Assembly: GCA_036346275.1 (NCBI GenBank)
Contig: CM070725.1
Span: 35,278,104-35,342,103, forward strand
Length of the DNA stretch: 64,000 nucleotides
DNA from: Otatea glauca
Lineage: Eukaryota > Streptophyta > Magnoliopsida > Poales > Poaceae
Direction of reading: 5' to 3'
Under the pieces are notes generated by a model. That model was given only the letters and a program-made list of their open reading frames with translations. It searched no databases and was not told the DNA's origin. Shown one piece after another: positions 11,669 to 24,947 of this stretch (within the stretch, counting starts at the first letter, position 1; each line of letters opens with the position of its first letter). The position numbers and the translations under genes were made by a program.

Positions 11669-14311
11669 ACCCTTGCTTATATGTTGTTTTTAGGTGGATA
11701 ATTTAGCGAAGCTGACTGCAGGATAAACCCTAGATAGAATGGTCGCTAGCTTTGGAATAAGTAAGTTTAAAATCTTATTTCCAAAAGCTACTGTATTTGC
11801 AAAATGTAGACTTTGCTGTTCTTTCCTCATTCTTAAGTTCTCATCCTTACCACTACTTTCATTTTGATTTGTAAACAAATTCTCCTCTTTCCTTAAAGAT
11901 AGTGTATCTTCGCTAGTTGCTTCTGAAGACGTCCGAGATATGTCGCTATCTTGCTTGCAAATGAAGGCTACAAGTTCTACGCCGGCAATATCATGGGAGC
12001 CAACAACACTTCACTAATCTCGACAAAGCAGGAACAAAGCTCAAAGAACCTAGTGCATGATGAGACGACTTCACCTAGCAGTAAAATGCAGAAGGTTAGA
12101 ATATATTAAGACTTGCCTTAAGATAAGAACCCTTACATATAGCATATTATTTCGCTTTAGTTATATAAAGCATTTTAATGTGGTATTTATAACTTGCTAT
12201 TTGAAAATTGGTTTTTATTTTGGTTGTTAGGACTGATTTATATGTGAACTTAACCGCTAGGTTAAAGTTTCACAATAAGTTGTCCTCATGTATAAATATG
12301 TAAAACTTAACCCATAGGATAAATTGGAAATCATAAGATAGCTTATCTCTTCTTTTCTATAAAATTTCTTCCAAACTTATCCTTTCTTTCTGTAGAACTT
12401 CTCACTTGTGAAACCATTATGGTTAATCAAGCCTCAACAGGATTAATAGTATAGTCTCCATGCCATTTCTGGCATTTCCAGAGATTACACTATCCGTATA
12501 TAAATCAAGGTCAAGATGCTATTAACGACCAACTTACCTAGGTCACTTTTGGCTAGTTAAAATTTAATTTTTCCAATAATAATTCTTAACCATTCACCTT
12601 ATTACCTTGTCTAGATTATATACCAGGAAAATGAGCCAGAACCAGAAAATTTATATACTTTTAAATGGAAAGCTTAGATTGGTTGTAACAAAAAAATATT
12701 TGAAAATCCTATTTTCTAATAGGAATATAAAAAGAGCAGCATTAATTGTAGATGTACTCTTTTCCCATTTGTGAGATTTAGTTTCTTTATCTGTATACCC
12801 TTCCCTTTTAATGGATAATTCATATACCCATTTCTTCCTTGTAGAATTTTCTTTCTTCACTTCTAGTTATCCTATCTAGAAGAAACTCTCTCATCATGCT
12901 TAGTAAAAACTATCGACAAATCTTTTTGAAAACAATTCTGGTAATAAATCAATAAACGTCGTGACATCTACATCAACAAACCTTAAGAGGATGGAATAAC
13001 GAAACATCAAAACCTCTCGACTGCATGGAAGTTTTGGAGTACTAACATTAGCAAGTGGTACAGACGTTAAAAGAAGCACGTAACCGAACAACCTGCTATG
13101 AAAGATAATACTATTCAAATTGCACGATACTTTAGTTATAGTAAACCCCTTATGTAGAAATACATATGGTTAGGATAGTAGAAGAAAAATATTAGATACC
13201 CCTCCCACATACTAAGTTGAGCATATATATATATATTTGTGTTATTGCAATTTTGTTATGAAACTTCTGTATTGCTTTCGGGTTACTCTCGTAATTGTTA
13301 AACCACTTGGTTGAAACTTACGATGTGCCAACCCTTATTTAATAAGAAATTTTAATTAAAAAGATTTTAAGGAACGAAAAGTCGCCTTATGAACTAATAA
13401 GTACCTAATAACCAACCTTGAAACAATGTTTTAAGGAATGAGGCACTGCCTTATAAATTAACAAGCAATTACCAAATTCATGTATAAGCTATTCTCAAAA
13501 TAATATTTTAATAAACAGAATGATACTTTGTAAAATGGATAACTTTCATCTAACCATATCCTCCCAAGTTCAACATCTTGAAGACACCTCCGACACAATC
13601 CATTAATGCATCCACCACAAGTAATGAGTAATAAGTTTTTCAACCATTATAACCGACATTCGGCTCTTTCCAAATAACTCTAGTTGAGATATATCCTTTC
13701 AATCATTTCAAACACTTTAGTATACCATGTACCTCTCCTTAAGTTAGCTCATTATTGCTAAAGAATCTTGGTATAAATTGTTAGCACTTCTCATTCACTT
13801 TGTGAAAACCAACAGGATTCCATCGAAATAACTTTTCCTAACAATCATTGTTGCGGGATACCCGTGACAAGATTCCTCAATAAAATCTTGGAAAGTGAAG
13901 CCATGTTAAGCTTTCACCATCAACGGATAATCCTACCTTAGTCCAACCAAATTCCCAATATCTAGCGCAGAACAATTCCAACCTTGGATCAATCCTTGCG
14001 AAAAGGAAATGGTTTAGAGCAACAACCTACTCCTACATCTTACTCAATACCTAAGCGATGCTCTTTGAAGTGTTGCCAACCCACCAATTCGAAGATCGTG
14101 CTTGCATTATTTGTGGAGAAATAGGACACATGCTGGCGATGAGCATGCAATAAATTGCTCCACTGTGAAGGAAATCATTCTCTGGAAAATGTCCTATGAG
14201 CAATATCACTTATTACCTTTGTGAAGGTCATGACCATTGCCCACTCAATGTCCCTAGATCCGATAGTTGCCAATACAATTCAAAGCATCGTGAGAGAAAT
14301 TTGAGCCTTAG

Positions 14312-15064
14312 TTGCTCAAGATTTGGCAATCGGAAGAGAAAACTAGCTACACGAAAATATTGCCTAAGGAGTTAAAGAAACAACACACAGACTTTGACCG
14401 CCTTCATCCAGGAAGTAATAAGTGGTCATCGCCATCAGCATGTTTCTTGTGTGGTGAAGAAGGTCATTGGGCAAGGAAATGTCCGCAAGTTGAGATTAAA
14501 AAGGAAGGTGGTATTGAGAATCCAATCATACCCATCAAGACGCCACAAGAGAAGCGTGAGTGCTTCAACTGTCACCAGAAGGGTCATCTTGCTAAGCGAT
14601 GCCCGCAAAAAGAACAAATATTTCCTGCAACTATGGTCATACCAGAGGCTACATCAGTTAAGATTATAACCCCTAAGAGTAGGAGGAACAAAATCTGAAT
14701 CAGTTTACTCTAAGAATCAGTTAAAGAAAAGACGCCTGAATGAAGACGCTTGCCCCAAAAAGAATTCTGCTCAATTCCACCCTCAATTTCAACCATCATT
14801 TGTTCATTCCTCCAACAACATCGGTGAACACCGTCGGTGCTCAAGACCGAGCAATCATCATTTATTTGCTTTTGCTATCGTGAGCGTGGGCATTATGCCA
14901 ACAAGTACCCAAAGAAGAAGCAAAATCCACCTCAACCCCATGAAGCCAAACAACAAAGATGCAAAGTCGACATCAAGGCCAAGAAGACCCTATCTCTGCA
15001 TTCACTCCAACTCAAGACATCAATCATGGCATACCTGACACAATGCCAGGTACATCTCATATAA
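14312..15064 (+). pseudogene. gag-like zinc-knuckle remnant, second copy
   Basis: This matches the ORF at 4929-5669 but is broken. The first open part (14312-14698, 128 residues) holds the knuckles CFLCGEEGHWARKC and CFNCHQKGHLAKRC and then stops. A separate frame at 14837-15064 holds the degenerate CFCYRERGHYANKY and the same C-terminal residues. Indels between the two explain the break. It is a decayed gag tail with no function expected. Confidence 0.65.
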
Positions 15065-16168
15065 ATATAGTTTCAGTCAGAACTTAGATTAATTTGAAAT
15101 CATTGTGTCTAATCTTAAAGTAATATTTCGATAAGCGGAATATTGCCTTATGAATTTAACTGAACTCTCATCAAAATATATCTTATCTTAATCCTTCCAA
15201 ATAGCCGGTAGGATGTTAAGTGTCAAACTTTCAGTTTTCATTTTTAACCATTGTCCGATCAATCCTCCATCTATTTTATAACATCAGTGAATAATCTTTC
15301 TATTGTTTCGAATAAGATGGACAACGTCGCCTGTGTCAATCTAGAAGAACCTCATCACTTCGCCAACACCTGACCAAGAAGAGTTCATCATCTCATCAAG
15401 GGTGAAATCAGTGATTTCCAAAGTTATATCAAAGACCTAGGAAAGGTCAAGTACCTAGAACAACCCCTGCCGCGATGTCAGGCTTAAGTAAAGACCTTCC
15501 TTATGTAATTACACCCGACACTCAATGTAATATCGAAAACGTCCTTTATGTATGCAATCCCTACAATCAACCTTTTGACTTTGTACATTATAGTCTTTCA
15601 TAAGTACCAAATATAAAGAAAATCAAAACCCTCTGTCTATCAAGATGATCAAGTGAATTAAATCATCAGGATCATTTTATAATTCCCTACCTCAACCCAA
15701 ATCATGGAATTATCTACCTTGTTTTCAATCTAAAGACAATCTAGAATAACATTTATTTTCATCTAATTTCGTCAACTATTGTTAAATTGTGCAGATCAAC
15801 CATTATATTCAAATATCATTTGTTGATGATAACACTTAATTCTTCCCAAATGAATCGAGTAACAAACATTAATTCTTTCCCCTCAAATATTCTAAACATA
15901 TCACATGTCACTCTCTAAATTAGATTATCATTATTAACAATCCTAGTTATGCAATCAAAAGAGATATTTAGTAATATTCCTCATTCGCTTCGCTTGAAAC
16001 CCAAATAGAAATCTTCTGCATTCTAGTCACATCGCTTTGGAATCGCAAGAACGATGTTTTGCAAAGCAACTACATTGGAAATAAGAAGACGAGGAAACAA
16101 CAAGACCACATCCAAGAAAGGATTTCTAAACCCATTTAGTCCTTGCAAATCTAGGGACTAGATTTACG

Positions 16169-16182
16169 TAAGGGGGTAGATT
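16169..16182 (+). promoter_or_regulatory. Polypurine tract before LTR 3
   Basis: AAGGGGGTAGATT directly precedes TGTAACATCCCG, in the same arrangement as at 6778. Confidence 0.75.
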
Positions 16183-17383
16183 TGTAACATCCCGAAAAAT
16201 GCAATAATATAAAAATTCATATTTTGAATTTGAATATATTTATTTCTGATTTTTCCTAACATGATTGGAATTTATTTGGATTTCTTTGGATTTTTGTATT
16301 GAATGAAAAATTAAAGAAATGGAATTAAAGAATGGATAATGGTAAAAAGATAAAAAGATAAGAGATAAATTTTGGAAAAATTACCATGGAACCCTAACCA
16401 CTTTGGTAACTCAGTAAAATCAACAAGTAAAATTTTATGCACAGAAAAATGGGTAAATAACATTAATGTCACCTCTTTTTGACTAGAAACAGTGCTAGTC
16501 AGAATTAATGAAAAATATTCGAAGATTATCTGGATCTGGAAAAATTACCAAAGCACCCTCAGTACAGTGTTTACACCTGGTAAAAATCTTAGGAATTGAT
16601 CATGTAGGCAGAGCCCTCTAACAATTCAAAAACAGAGACCATCAAAAACTAGAAATTCTCATGTCAGAATTTCTATAAAATAAATACCAAATATTTTGAC
16701 TTGAAACTTTTACAGAGACATACTTGACCTATATATAACCCCTCATAAAAGTTTCAGAAATAAATAATAATGTTTGAACCTTTAAATAAATACAAAACCG
16801 AAACTCAAATCCTGTACAAGTCCACAGTGTCAGAATTTTAAATAATTCATTACAAGATATTTTAACCACAAATTTTTACTGGACTTTAGAAACTACCTGG
16901 AGAGGTCAGTCAAAAAGTTTCACGAAATTTGACAGTGAATAGATCGGCAATTTAATGCAATGTCTGAACTGTCCGAACCAACCTTATCCCTTATCCCATC
17001 TTCTATCACCGACGTGTGGGCCAGTCCTTACCAGAACGTTGCTGGCACGGCAACGGGGAAAAGGGCTCAGCCTCTGCCTGGTGGTCCCTGGACCCGCTGT
17101 CAGTCGCTAGCTTCACTCCTTCCCTCCCTTTCCTCTCTGCCGATCAGAATGAGCTCGCGCTCTCTGGAGCCCTCGCCGCCCTGTGCTGCCCATGCCGCTC
17201 CTCGCCCAATCCTCTTGCGCACGCATGGCTTTCCGTGCCATACCTTGGCCAGCGTGCGTCGTCCTGAGCCGAGCTGAGTTCACGCCAAGTACCTCACCTG
17301 TTCCACCGTTGTGCTGACGCCGAAGACCAGAGCAGCCGTGACTTTGATCGGTCGTTCAAACCCTGTGAGGCCGGTTGCACCGC

Positions 17384-17393
17384 TTATAAATAC
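17384..17393 (+). promoter_or_regulatory. LTR TATA box (LTR 3)
   Basis: TTATAAATAC is identical to the LTR 2 copy and sits about 1.2 kb into the LTR. Confidence 0.6.
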
Positions 17394-18137
17394 TACCAAT
17401 GCGTCGCCATTGAGACCCTCCACCACTTCTCTGAACCTCTTTTAAGCCGAAGCCTTCTTTTTTCTCTGGAAGCCGCCATTGCCAAGAGAAGCCTGAGCCT
17501 TGAGGTCGAAAAGCAAATTGCCTCACTCGGTAAGCCAATGCCAAATTCGTTTGCGGTCAATCCTCCTGGGTACTCAGCAATTAATTTCCCCTCTTTTCCC
17601 TTAATTTTCGCTCACTGGAGAACTCCTTTCGTTGCTGTTCATCTTCCCCAGAACCGGCAATCGGTGGCAGCCCGCTCTAGTCGTTCTCCGAACCAACCAA
17701 CAATATCGTGGAGCTCCTCGTCATGCTATAGCTTTATTTGCCTCGGCGGACCAAGTCTCGCCGAGCACCGTCGCCACGTCGCGCTTCTTCCCCCCACGGC
17801 CGACGCGGCGTGGCGGCCCGCTTCGGTGCCTCTCTCATTGGATTGACTGCCAAAACGGAATACAGGTATCACGTGGATGCTAAATTCGTTATCCATTCAA
17901 CCTATTATGCCTCCGTTCTTGCTCCCAGCCGGCCCGCCATTAGCGCCGCCCCGACCTCACGGTGGCGCGCTGCCATCATCACACGCAAATAAAACCCACC
18001 GGCGTGTGCGAAATAGCCCCTAATGCTCTCGGTGCCATCGCCTCGACCGAGACCCACCGAGTAGCAACGCGGCGAGCCCTAGTAATACTGCTTTGGCCGC
18101 AGTGAACCTCATCTGCTTTGGCGAGCCCTCAGTTGCA

Positions 18138-18220
18138 AGCGAGCGCGTAGCCCGATGGTAGATGCGCTCGGTTTGACTTGAGGTCCTGAGTTCAATCCCC
18201 AAGCCTTTTAAATTTTTATT
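18138..18220 (+). ncRNA. tRNA-like segment inside LTR 3 (decayed)
   Basis: This is a copy of the 8758 segment. The hairpin CGAGCGC...GCGCTCG is intact, but the A box reads TAGCCCGATGG and the B box has lost a base (GTTCAATCC), so Pol III competence is doubtful. Confidence 0.4.
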
Positions 18221-20632
18221 TTGCCTCTTGCATTCCAACCTCCATATCTTTTGCTAGAGTGTCCAAATGAAGTCAAATTAGTTTCTAAATTTAAGTTTTG
18301 AAATGAGGAATTAGAATCTGAAATAAAAAGTTACATGTTTCTAGCAGAAAAATATTTTTATTAGGTTTTGAATATTAGGCCCTAAATAGGTGTTATGAAG
18401 AAAATACATTTTATATTAATCCATAAATCATGAAATAAATAGCACAAGTTGCTGCAACAGTATGCAATCAATTTCTGCAAAAACATTTAAATTTGAACGT
18501 ATTTTGAATCAAATATTGTAGGTTTAAGACCTTAATAACATCCAAATTCCAAGTGGTTAGAATAATATTCATATGAGCTCAAAATTAGATTAATGGCAAC
18601 TTGTTGAACAATTATGGGTTAGGCCATATTTAGCCCTAAAGATCATGTAGGTGAAAAACATCACAAATGAATGCGAAATATTGCGAAATCAACTTTAAAA
18701 CACTCTTAGAGTCATCCCATGCTAATGCCAGGAAAATGAATAAATAATCATGTAAGGATCAGTCGCAAACTAAGAACTAAAACCGAACCGTTATCGTGTA
18801 GATTATAAAACTACTTAAGCATTTTCATCAATCTATAGAATACCTCATCCTAATACGAATCCCATGTAGAATAAATCAGAAACGATGTTCAGGATATGTA
18901 CTACTATGTTCTGAGAAAATATTTTAATTATAACTTACGTTTCATATAGTTTTTGCTTATGCAAAACCCTAATATGATAAGGATAGTTGTAGCCCTTTTT
19001 AGCCGATTTCGTTCAGCGTAAACTTTAGTGTCACGAAAGCTTTTTAGCAACGCGTTTAGCTTTTCGGCTAAACATTATAATTCATAAAAGTTGTTTATAA
19101 TCATTATCCAAAGTATATACTATACTATTATGATGAAATAATCATATTTCATCATGTTTTCCATATAAATCATGTTGGTTAAATAACCCAAAATATTATG
19201 TTTGATGAACCTTATAATATGAATAAGTGAGCTTTGTATTAATGAAGAAGTTTGTAGTTAATATATTTGTATCACCAGAACCTTCTTAAAAACCATAAAT
19301 TAATCTAGTAACCTAGCTTAATAGATCCAACTTATTCGAAAACCCTTCTTATGCAAAATCACTTAAGATTAAGTGATATTCGCATAACCCTTTAAATTGT
19401 GTTTTATTTCTTTTAATCCAAATAATTTTAGCATCTATAATTCGAAGTTATAAATACAAGAATTCATAATTTTAGCCTCTTGAATTAAGTAAATCAAGAA
19501 TAGATAATCTATCAGAGGAAACCATGTTTTGCTCATCATAAAAGCCATTAAGTATATAAATGTGCGTTTATATAAATCATGAGATCTCGAAATCATTTAA
19601 TCCCAACCCTAAATCATCCCTGTTTTCTGCAATGAATCTTTATTTGGTTTTCTGTCTGTTTTCTTTTTGCCCTTATTAAAGTTGGATATTTGCTATTTTC
19701 CGATTGATCGACGTGTAGAATTCGACGTCCCTTCCTCCGTCGTTGCCTCCGTCAGTCGTGGCTTCGTCTTCGTCGTAAGCAATAAATAAGCAAGGCAAGC
19801 ACCCCCTTTGACCATCTTGATCCCAGTATTTAATTTGCATTGTGTTTATTAAAATATTTCATGCACGCGTTTACTTTCTGTAAATTCGCTATTTTGTGGT
19901 ATTGGTAGTTATACCTGTTGTCTCATGAAACTTCCTTGATAAGTATGAATATGTGAACCTTGATAACCATAGATTAAGCTTAGACAATTACTTAATGTCA
20001 TTATGGGTATATGCGATTACATTTTATCCATGCTTAGCCATGCTTTTAGAACTAAAGGGGTTGATGATCAGATCAAAATTTGTTTCTTAAGAAATGGAAA
20101 TTTTGGAAATAAAGCTGTTGGTTATGGGTATGTTGGTTAAAAACCCAAAATAAAACTATGGTTTTGATGCGGCGATTATTGGCAATAGCCGGAGGTGCGA
20201 GAGGATTTGCACGTAGTTAGGGTGGAGTATCGCCGTGTCGGATTAAGGACCGAGCAATGGGGCGCTATAGATCCAAGAATTTCGTACAACCACGAGGGTG
20301 GTATGGGACGGTCTTAGCCTATTAAGTTGTTTAGGTGTGGCTTTGCATCTAAGGAAGGCGGGAGTCTTGCACGGGCATTCCGTTTGGTTTGTCTGTAGGG
20401 GTTTCTACATACCAATGCAGCGGTTATCGCCTTGCCGTGAATGTAAACGTGGTGTTGGGTGTAAAGTGAAAGGATCCACGTTTTGGGTGAGTGTTTCTGT
20501 TTTCATGGCGAGGGTCAAACGTCCCGGGCTGGTTCAAAGCCACGTCTAAATAATGTAACGGCTCTGTATGATCTCCTTGCCGACACACCAAAGGAAGTGT
20601 GTTAATTGATCTGGCGAAACGGTTGATCATTC

Positions 20633-20703
20633 CTTGTGGGTAAAGTGTACACCTCTGCAGAGTGTAAATCTAATCGATTAGCCGTGTCCACGGTTATGGA
20701 CAC
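20633..20703 (+). other. Conserved LTR RNA-structure module, LTR 3
   Basis: Full CTCTGCAGAG palindrome, then CTAATCGATTAG (20670-20681), then GTGTCC-ACGGTTAT-GGACAC (20684-20703). Confidence 0.65.
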
Positions 20704-21019
20704 TTGGTGAAGTCATTCCAATGTTAGAATGCTTTGGTATTTTCCAAAATTGGGTTTTGGTTTGGAACCTGTTTTATCAGCTTTTGTTTCATGTCAAAGG
20801 ATCGACATTATTGGATTCCATTTCTGGATTATTCGATATTCACGATGGGTTGTGAGTATTTCTTATGCTTTACTTATTTCATATCAGTCAATTATGCTTT
20901 TACAAATTCCGTTTGCAAATAACTTGTTTTACAATGTCAATTACGCTTTATGCAAATTAAGCGTAGTAGCCTCCTTTGAAATGGCACTGCATATTATATA
21001 GGTTTTGCTAAGTCTTGCG

Positions 21020-21035
21020 GAGTACGAAAGTACTT
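21020..21035 (+). other. Conserved LTR hairpin, LTR 3
   Basis: GAGTAC-GAAA-GTACTT; the outermost pair is G-U, so the stem is kept. Confidence 0.6.
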
Positions 21036-21369
21036 ACCCTTGCTTATATGTTGTTTTTAGGTGGATAATTTAGCGAAGCTTCGAGGATTCCTTTTCATCG
21101 CAGGTTGCGGGATTTTCTTCATCGAATCTTTCTAGGGATTATGCCTTGTCAGTTGCCTGCGGGTTTTGGATGGGCACACTACAAGACCTTGCTTCTTTTG
21201 CTGCTATATCTCTGAGTTGTAAGATTTTCTTTAAATAATAGCTTCCGTTTAATATTATGTTGTATGGTTGTGATTCCAATTGTTGTAAACATGTGAGTGC
21301 TAGCTACTGATCCAGGGAATGGCACAGTAATCACATGGAGGTTCCTGTTCATCAGAACGGGGTCTCACA

Positions 21370-23563
21370 GCTGGCCATACCAGACATGTGGTTGCATGAT
21401 TGACTCAAGTCAAAGGCTTGCAAGGTTAAGTCCTTAGAGTGATCAAGGCAAGACATCCACATACCCTTTGCCCATTGGGCCCACCTTGACATACTCGCCC
21501 CTTGTCACTTGCCCCAATCTAAGTGATTATCACCCAAGTTGATTACCAAGCACCACGTGCCATCAACAATTCAACATCGTTGCGTGACATGACTCACCAC
21601 CACAACTCAATCTCATCGTATGACTTCACATGACACACAAGTTCACATCATTGTTCCATATTCCATTAGTCAAGATTAATCATTGATGATTCATGTACAT
21701 GTGATGACGTGGCATGGCTAAGCAACTAATACGGTCTAACCATCCCATGTTGATTATTATTACTAACCAACTATAATGAACCAATCTAGGGTGACAATAG
21801 ATCATGGCATACAAATGACAAGGTAGGGTATATAGATTAAATTGGTAGATTAACTAGATCCCAATTTAATTTGAAACAATCGTATACTTGAAATAATATG
21901 CAATAAAGTAAAACAATATAGCATTTGTATAAACATGGGTTCAACATGATCAAAGCACACCTTGCCTTGGAATAGGTTCTGGTCTTGCTCTGGAACTTGA
22001 TCTTGAGTTGTTGAATCTTCCTCCGAAGCGTCGCACAATTCAACGTCTACGCATACCGAAGAAGAAAAGTAAATAAATACCAAAACAGAGAGCAAATGAA
22101 CTTCAAAAATCAATTAAATTCACCATTAAATAGATCCCAATTTTACAAATTTTTAGAAATTTGAATCACTCAAATCCGAGTGAAAATGCACAAGATATAG
22201 CCTTTTGAAATTTGAATAAATACTGAAAATACAGAAATTGGAAAATCCGAATTAACTGAATTATTTTTAAATCGAAAAACGATTAACTGCGTCACGCTGA
22301 TGTCAGGGTGACATCATCACCATGCTGGCCAATCAGGCGCTACCACGTGTCCCGGTGCACAGACGAGTTCACGAGCCCGCGCTATCTCACGGTGGACTCG
22401 GCTCACAGCGCTCCGCGCTCCGCGCCTGACACGCGGCGGCACACGATTGGTTGCGGTGACGGTGCGATCTGATGTGCCCAGATACGATCGAACGGCTACG
22501 AATCTAAAGCAACGTGGCACTCCTTCAACCGATCATCGCTCATCCAACGGTCCCTGGGCTCCTTGACGCTGATGGCGGCACGTCGACAAGACCTTCACCG
22601 GACTTTGGAACGAAGACCACAGAGACGGCGGAAGAAAGGGTCTCCGGCGACGATTTCACCCTCCACGGACGCGACTCGTCACGACGATGAAACTGGATGT
22701 CTCGACAATGATGGAAACTCAACGGACAGCGCGCATCTAGGGAAAAACAACGACGGAGGCGTCGGCTTACTCCGACGAGCTCTCGGGCGCGTTCTACGGC
22801 TGCTCTCGCGAAAAGGCTCTGACCAAAAGCTGCGGCGCACACCTGTGAGCCTCGGGCGACTATCCCTCCCCTTTTATAGCCTCGGCAAAAGCGCTCAAAC
22901 GAGAACCCTAGATCCTACTCGGCGGTGGAGGCGTATCGGCGGCGGACTCCGAGTCCTTCGCGAACACGACAACTCCCAGCCACCCGATCTGCCATCAACG
23001 GCCAGAATTACTCCCAGATGATACGATCCGAACCAGACTTTCCAAAACCAATGGCGCGATCTACCCCTTCCTGATTCGGCACGACTCAAACGGCACCGAC
23101 CGATCTTGATCTGACGGTTAGGACGCGAACACACACGTGGCGATCTCCGGGCCACTGGATCGCGATCAAACGACTACGGGCTAGGGTTTACGGTCAAGCG
23201 GTCCGCAGCTATCTGGGCCGCACGATGAGTGGCCGCCCGATCATCGTTCATTGGTTTTTTTAAAAGGATTTCTCATTTAAAATAATTATAAAAAATCATT
23301 TGATTTGTTTCAGGCAATAAAATTATCAGGAAAAATCCAAGAAAATTCTCAAAAATACTTTGAGACATTTTGAACTCAGATAAAATATTTTTGGCAAAAC
23401 TTTATTTTAACTTTGCACAAATTTAAATAGTTTTCGACAAAAGACCAATACACTTAATTCAAAGTAAATTCAAATAAATCCAGAAAAATCCAATATATTC
23501 TAGAAAAACATAAAATGGACAAAAATCAATAAAATGATATTAAAGCAAAATTTTGGATATTAC
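21370..23563 (-). mobile_element. C-type LTR fragment, minus strand
   Basis: This is collinear with 40382-42536, most of the solo LTR C, and ends at GGATATTACA where an LTR of this group begins on the minus strand. The missing part (homologous to 39430-40381) should lie left of the window, because the family A array begins exactly where this fragment stops. It includes a GC-rich island (about 22300-23230) with a TATA-like motif near 22876. ORFs in the island (for example 22563-23021) look fortuitous. Confidence 0.8.
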
Positions 23564-23748
23564 AACTATATATTAAACAATATTAATAAAAATTTGCATA
23601 ATAACATGAACAAGAATAATAACAATATATATCTTGAAACCACGTACCCAATCACGCTTGAGACCACGCGAGTGGGAACGTCCAAGTCTTCGTGCTTGGG
23701 AACGCTCAGGTCCACGCACCCGAGAATGCCCAGATCACATGCATCTGG
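23564..23748. other. Short spacer, unassigned
   Basis: 185 bp of unassigned sequence with an AT-rich left half and a right half repeating short phrases such as GGGAACG. It is the left flank of the solo LTR and continues at 29118. Confidence 0.4.
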
Positions 23749-24939
23749 AAGCATGTAACATCCCGAAAAATACAATAATAGGAAATTAAATATTTTGAAT
23801 TTGAATATAATTATTTCTGATTTTTCCTGGAATTATTGGAATTTATTTGGATTCTCCTGGATTTTTGTATTGAATGAAAGATCAAACAAATAGAATTAAA
23901 GAATGGATAATTGTAAAAAGATAAAGAGGTAAAAGTAAAATTTTGGAAAATTTACCATGTAACCCTAACCATGCTGGTAAGTCAGTAAAGTCAACAATTA
24001 AAATTTTTATGCACACAAAAATAAATAAAAAAATGAGTGACATCTCTTTTGACTAGAAACAGTGTAAGTCAGAATTAATGTAAAATATTAGAAACTTATC
24101 TGGAGCCATAAAAATTAACATAACACCCTCTGAGTAGAATTACCTATGGTAAAAATTTCAGGAATTTACTATGTCATTTAGACCTTCTAAAAATTCAAAA
24201 ACAGAGGCTTCAAAAATCTAAAAATTATGATGTCAGAATTTTTATAAAATAATTACCAAATATTTTGAATTGATTTTTATATAGACATCCTTAACCCAAA
24301 CTAAACTTCTCTAAAAAGTTTGGAAAATAATGAATATGATTTACACCCTTAAAGAAATTAAAACCCGAAATGAAAATTCTGGCTAACGCACAGTGTCAGA
24401 ATTTTAATTAATTAATTATAGGATATTTTGGCCTGAAAATTTTAATTAAGGATGAAAACTATCAGGAGACCCCAGTAAAAATGTTTAGAAATTTTTCAAC
24501 TTGATTTGATAGCAGTGTTAATGTAAACACAGAGTGGTCGGGTGAAGCTTATCTCTTTGCCTCATTTTCTCTCACCGACGTGTGGGCCCTTCCATATTAC
24601 CGTAACCGTTCGCTGGAAGCAACGGGAAAACTCCTTTCTCACTGAATGGTGGTCCCGATCCTGCTCATCAGCCGCTGCCTCCCTTCTCCCTCTCTTCTTC
24701 TCGCGAGTGCCTGCTTTGCCGACCGAGCTCTCTCGCGCCTCTCTGCGTCTCAGCACCGACCTCGTCACCCAAGCCAGCAGCAGCAGCCACATTGTCCTTG
24801 GCCTCTCCCGTGACATACCCTGTCCACCTCAAGTCACCTCTGTGCCGACGTGAGCGTTCGCGCCACTTCATCAAAGACCACAGAGCCAGCCGCAACTCCC
24901 CTTCCCCGTTCAAACCCTGTGAAGAAGATCATCGCCGGC

Positions 24940-24947
24940 TATAAATA
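24940..24947 (+). promoter_or_regulatory. LTR TATA box (solo LTR A)
   Basis: TATAAATA lies about 1.19 kb into the LTR, matching the position and context (GCGTCGCATTGAG downstream) of the LTR 2 and LTR 3 copies. Confidence 0.6.

Larger units (their letters stand above)
6793..11713 (+). mobile_element. Family A LTR 2 (middle LTR, 3' end deleted)
   Basis: It starts TGTAACATCCCG immediately after the polypurine tract and follows LTR 3 collinearly, ending near 11713. The last ~290 bp of the LTR (present at 21081-21369) and the start of the next internal region, including its PBS, are missing. The sequence passes straight from GAAGCT to AGGATAAACCC. It contains a GC-rich island (about 7530-8700) with a TATA box, a tRNA-like segment, and the conserved RNA module. 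A segment of about 210 bp (about 9215-9425) is absent from LTR 3. The 3' half (about 9900-11700) is clearly more diverged than LTR 1 is from LTR 3. ORFs inside the GC-rich island are not genes. Confidence 0.88.
11714..16182 (+). mobile_element. Family A internal region 2 (non-autonomous, PBS lost)
   Basis: This is a second copy of the internal region, joined to a truncated LTR 2. The PBS is absent because the junction deletion removed it. Collinear with 2331-6792; near identical around the gag remnant (about 13380-15440), less so at about 12900-13200 and 15500-16180. It ends in a polypurine tract at 16169-16182. No pol motif is visible. 11714-14060 and 15070-16160 hold no recognisable gene. 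Confidence 0.8.
16183..21369 (+). mobile_element. Family A LTR 3 (complete, 5187 bp)
   Basis: The LTR runs from TGTAACATCCCG to GGTCTCACA. It has the GC-rich island (about 16950-18110) with a TATA box, the tRNA-like segment, the conserved module and the hairpin. Compared with LTR 2 it lacks about 210 bp near 18593. Its last 2.3 kb are very close to LTR 1, while the stretch 17340-18590 is very close to LTR 2, a mosaic pattern. It is followed directly by the interior of a C-type LTR, into which the array evidently inserted. GC-island ORFs are not genes. Confidence 0.9.

Noticed and set aside
22563..23021. 152-residue ORF in the C-type LTR fragment
   Set aside because: It is not conserved as a frame in the homologous LTR at 39430-42536.
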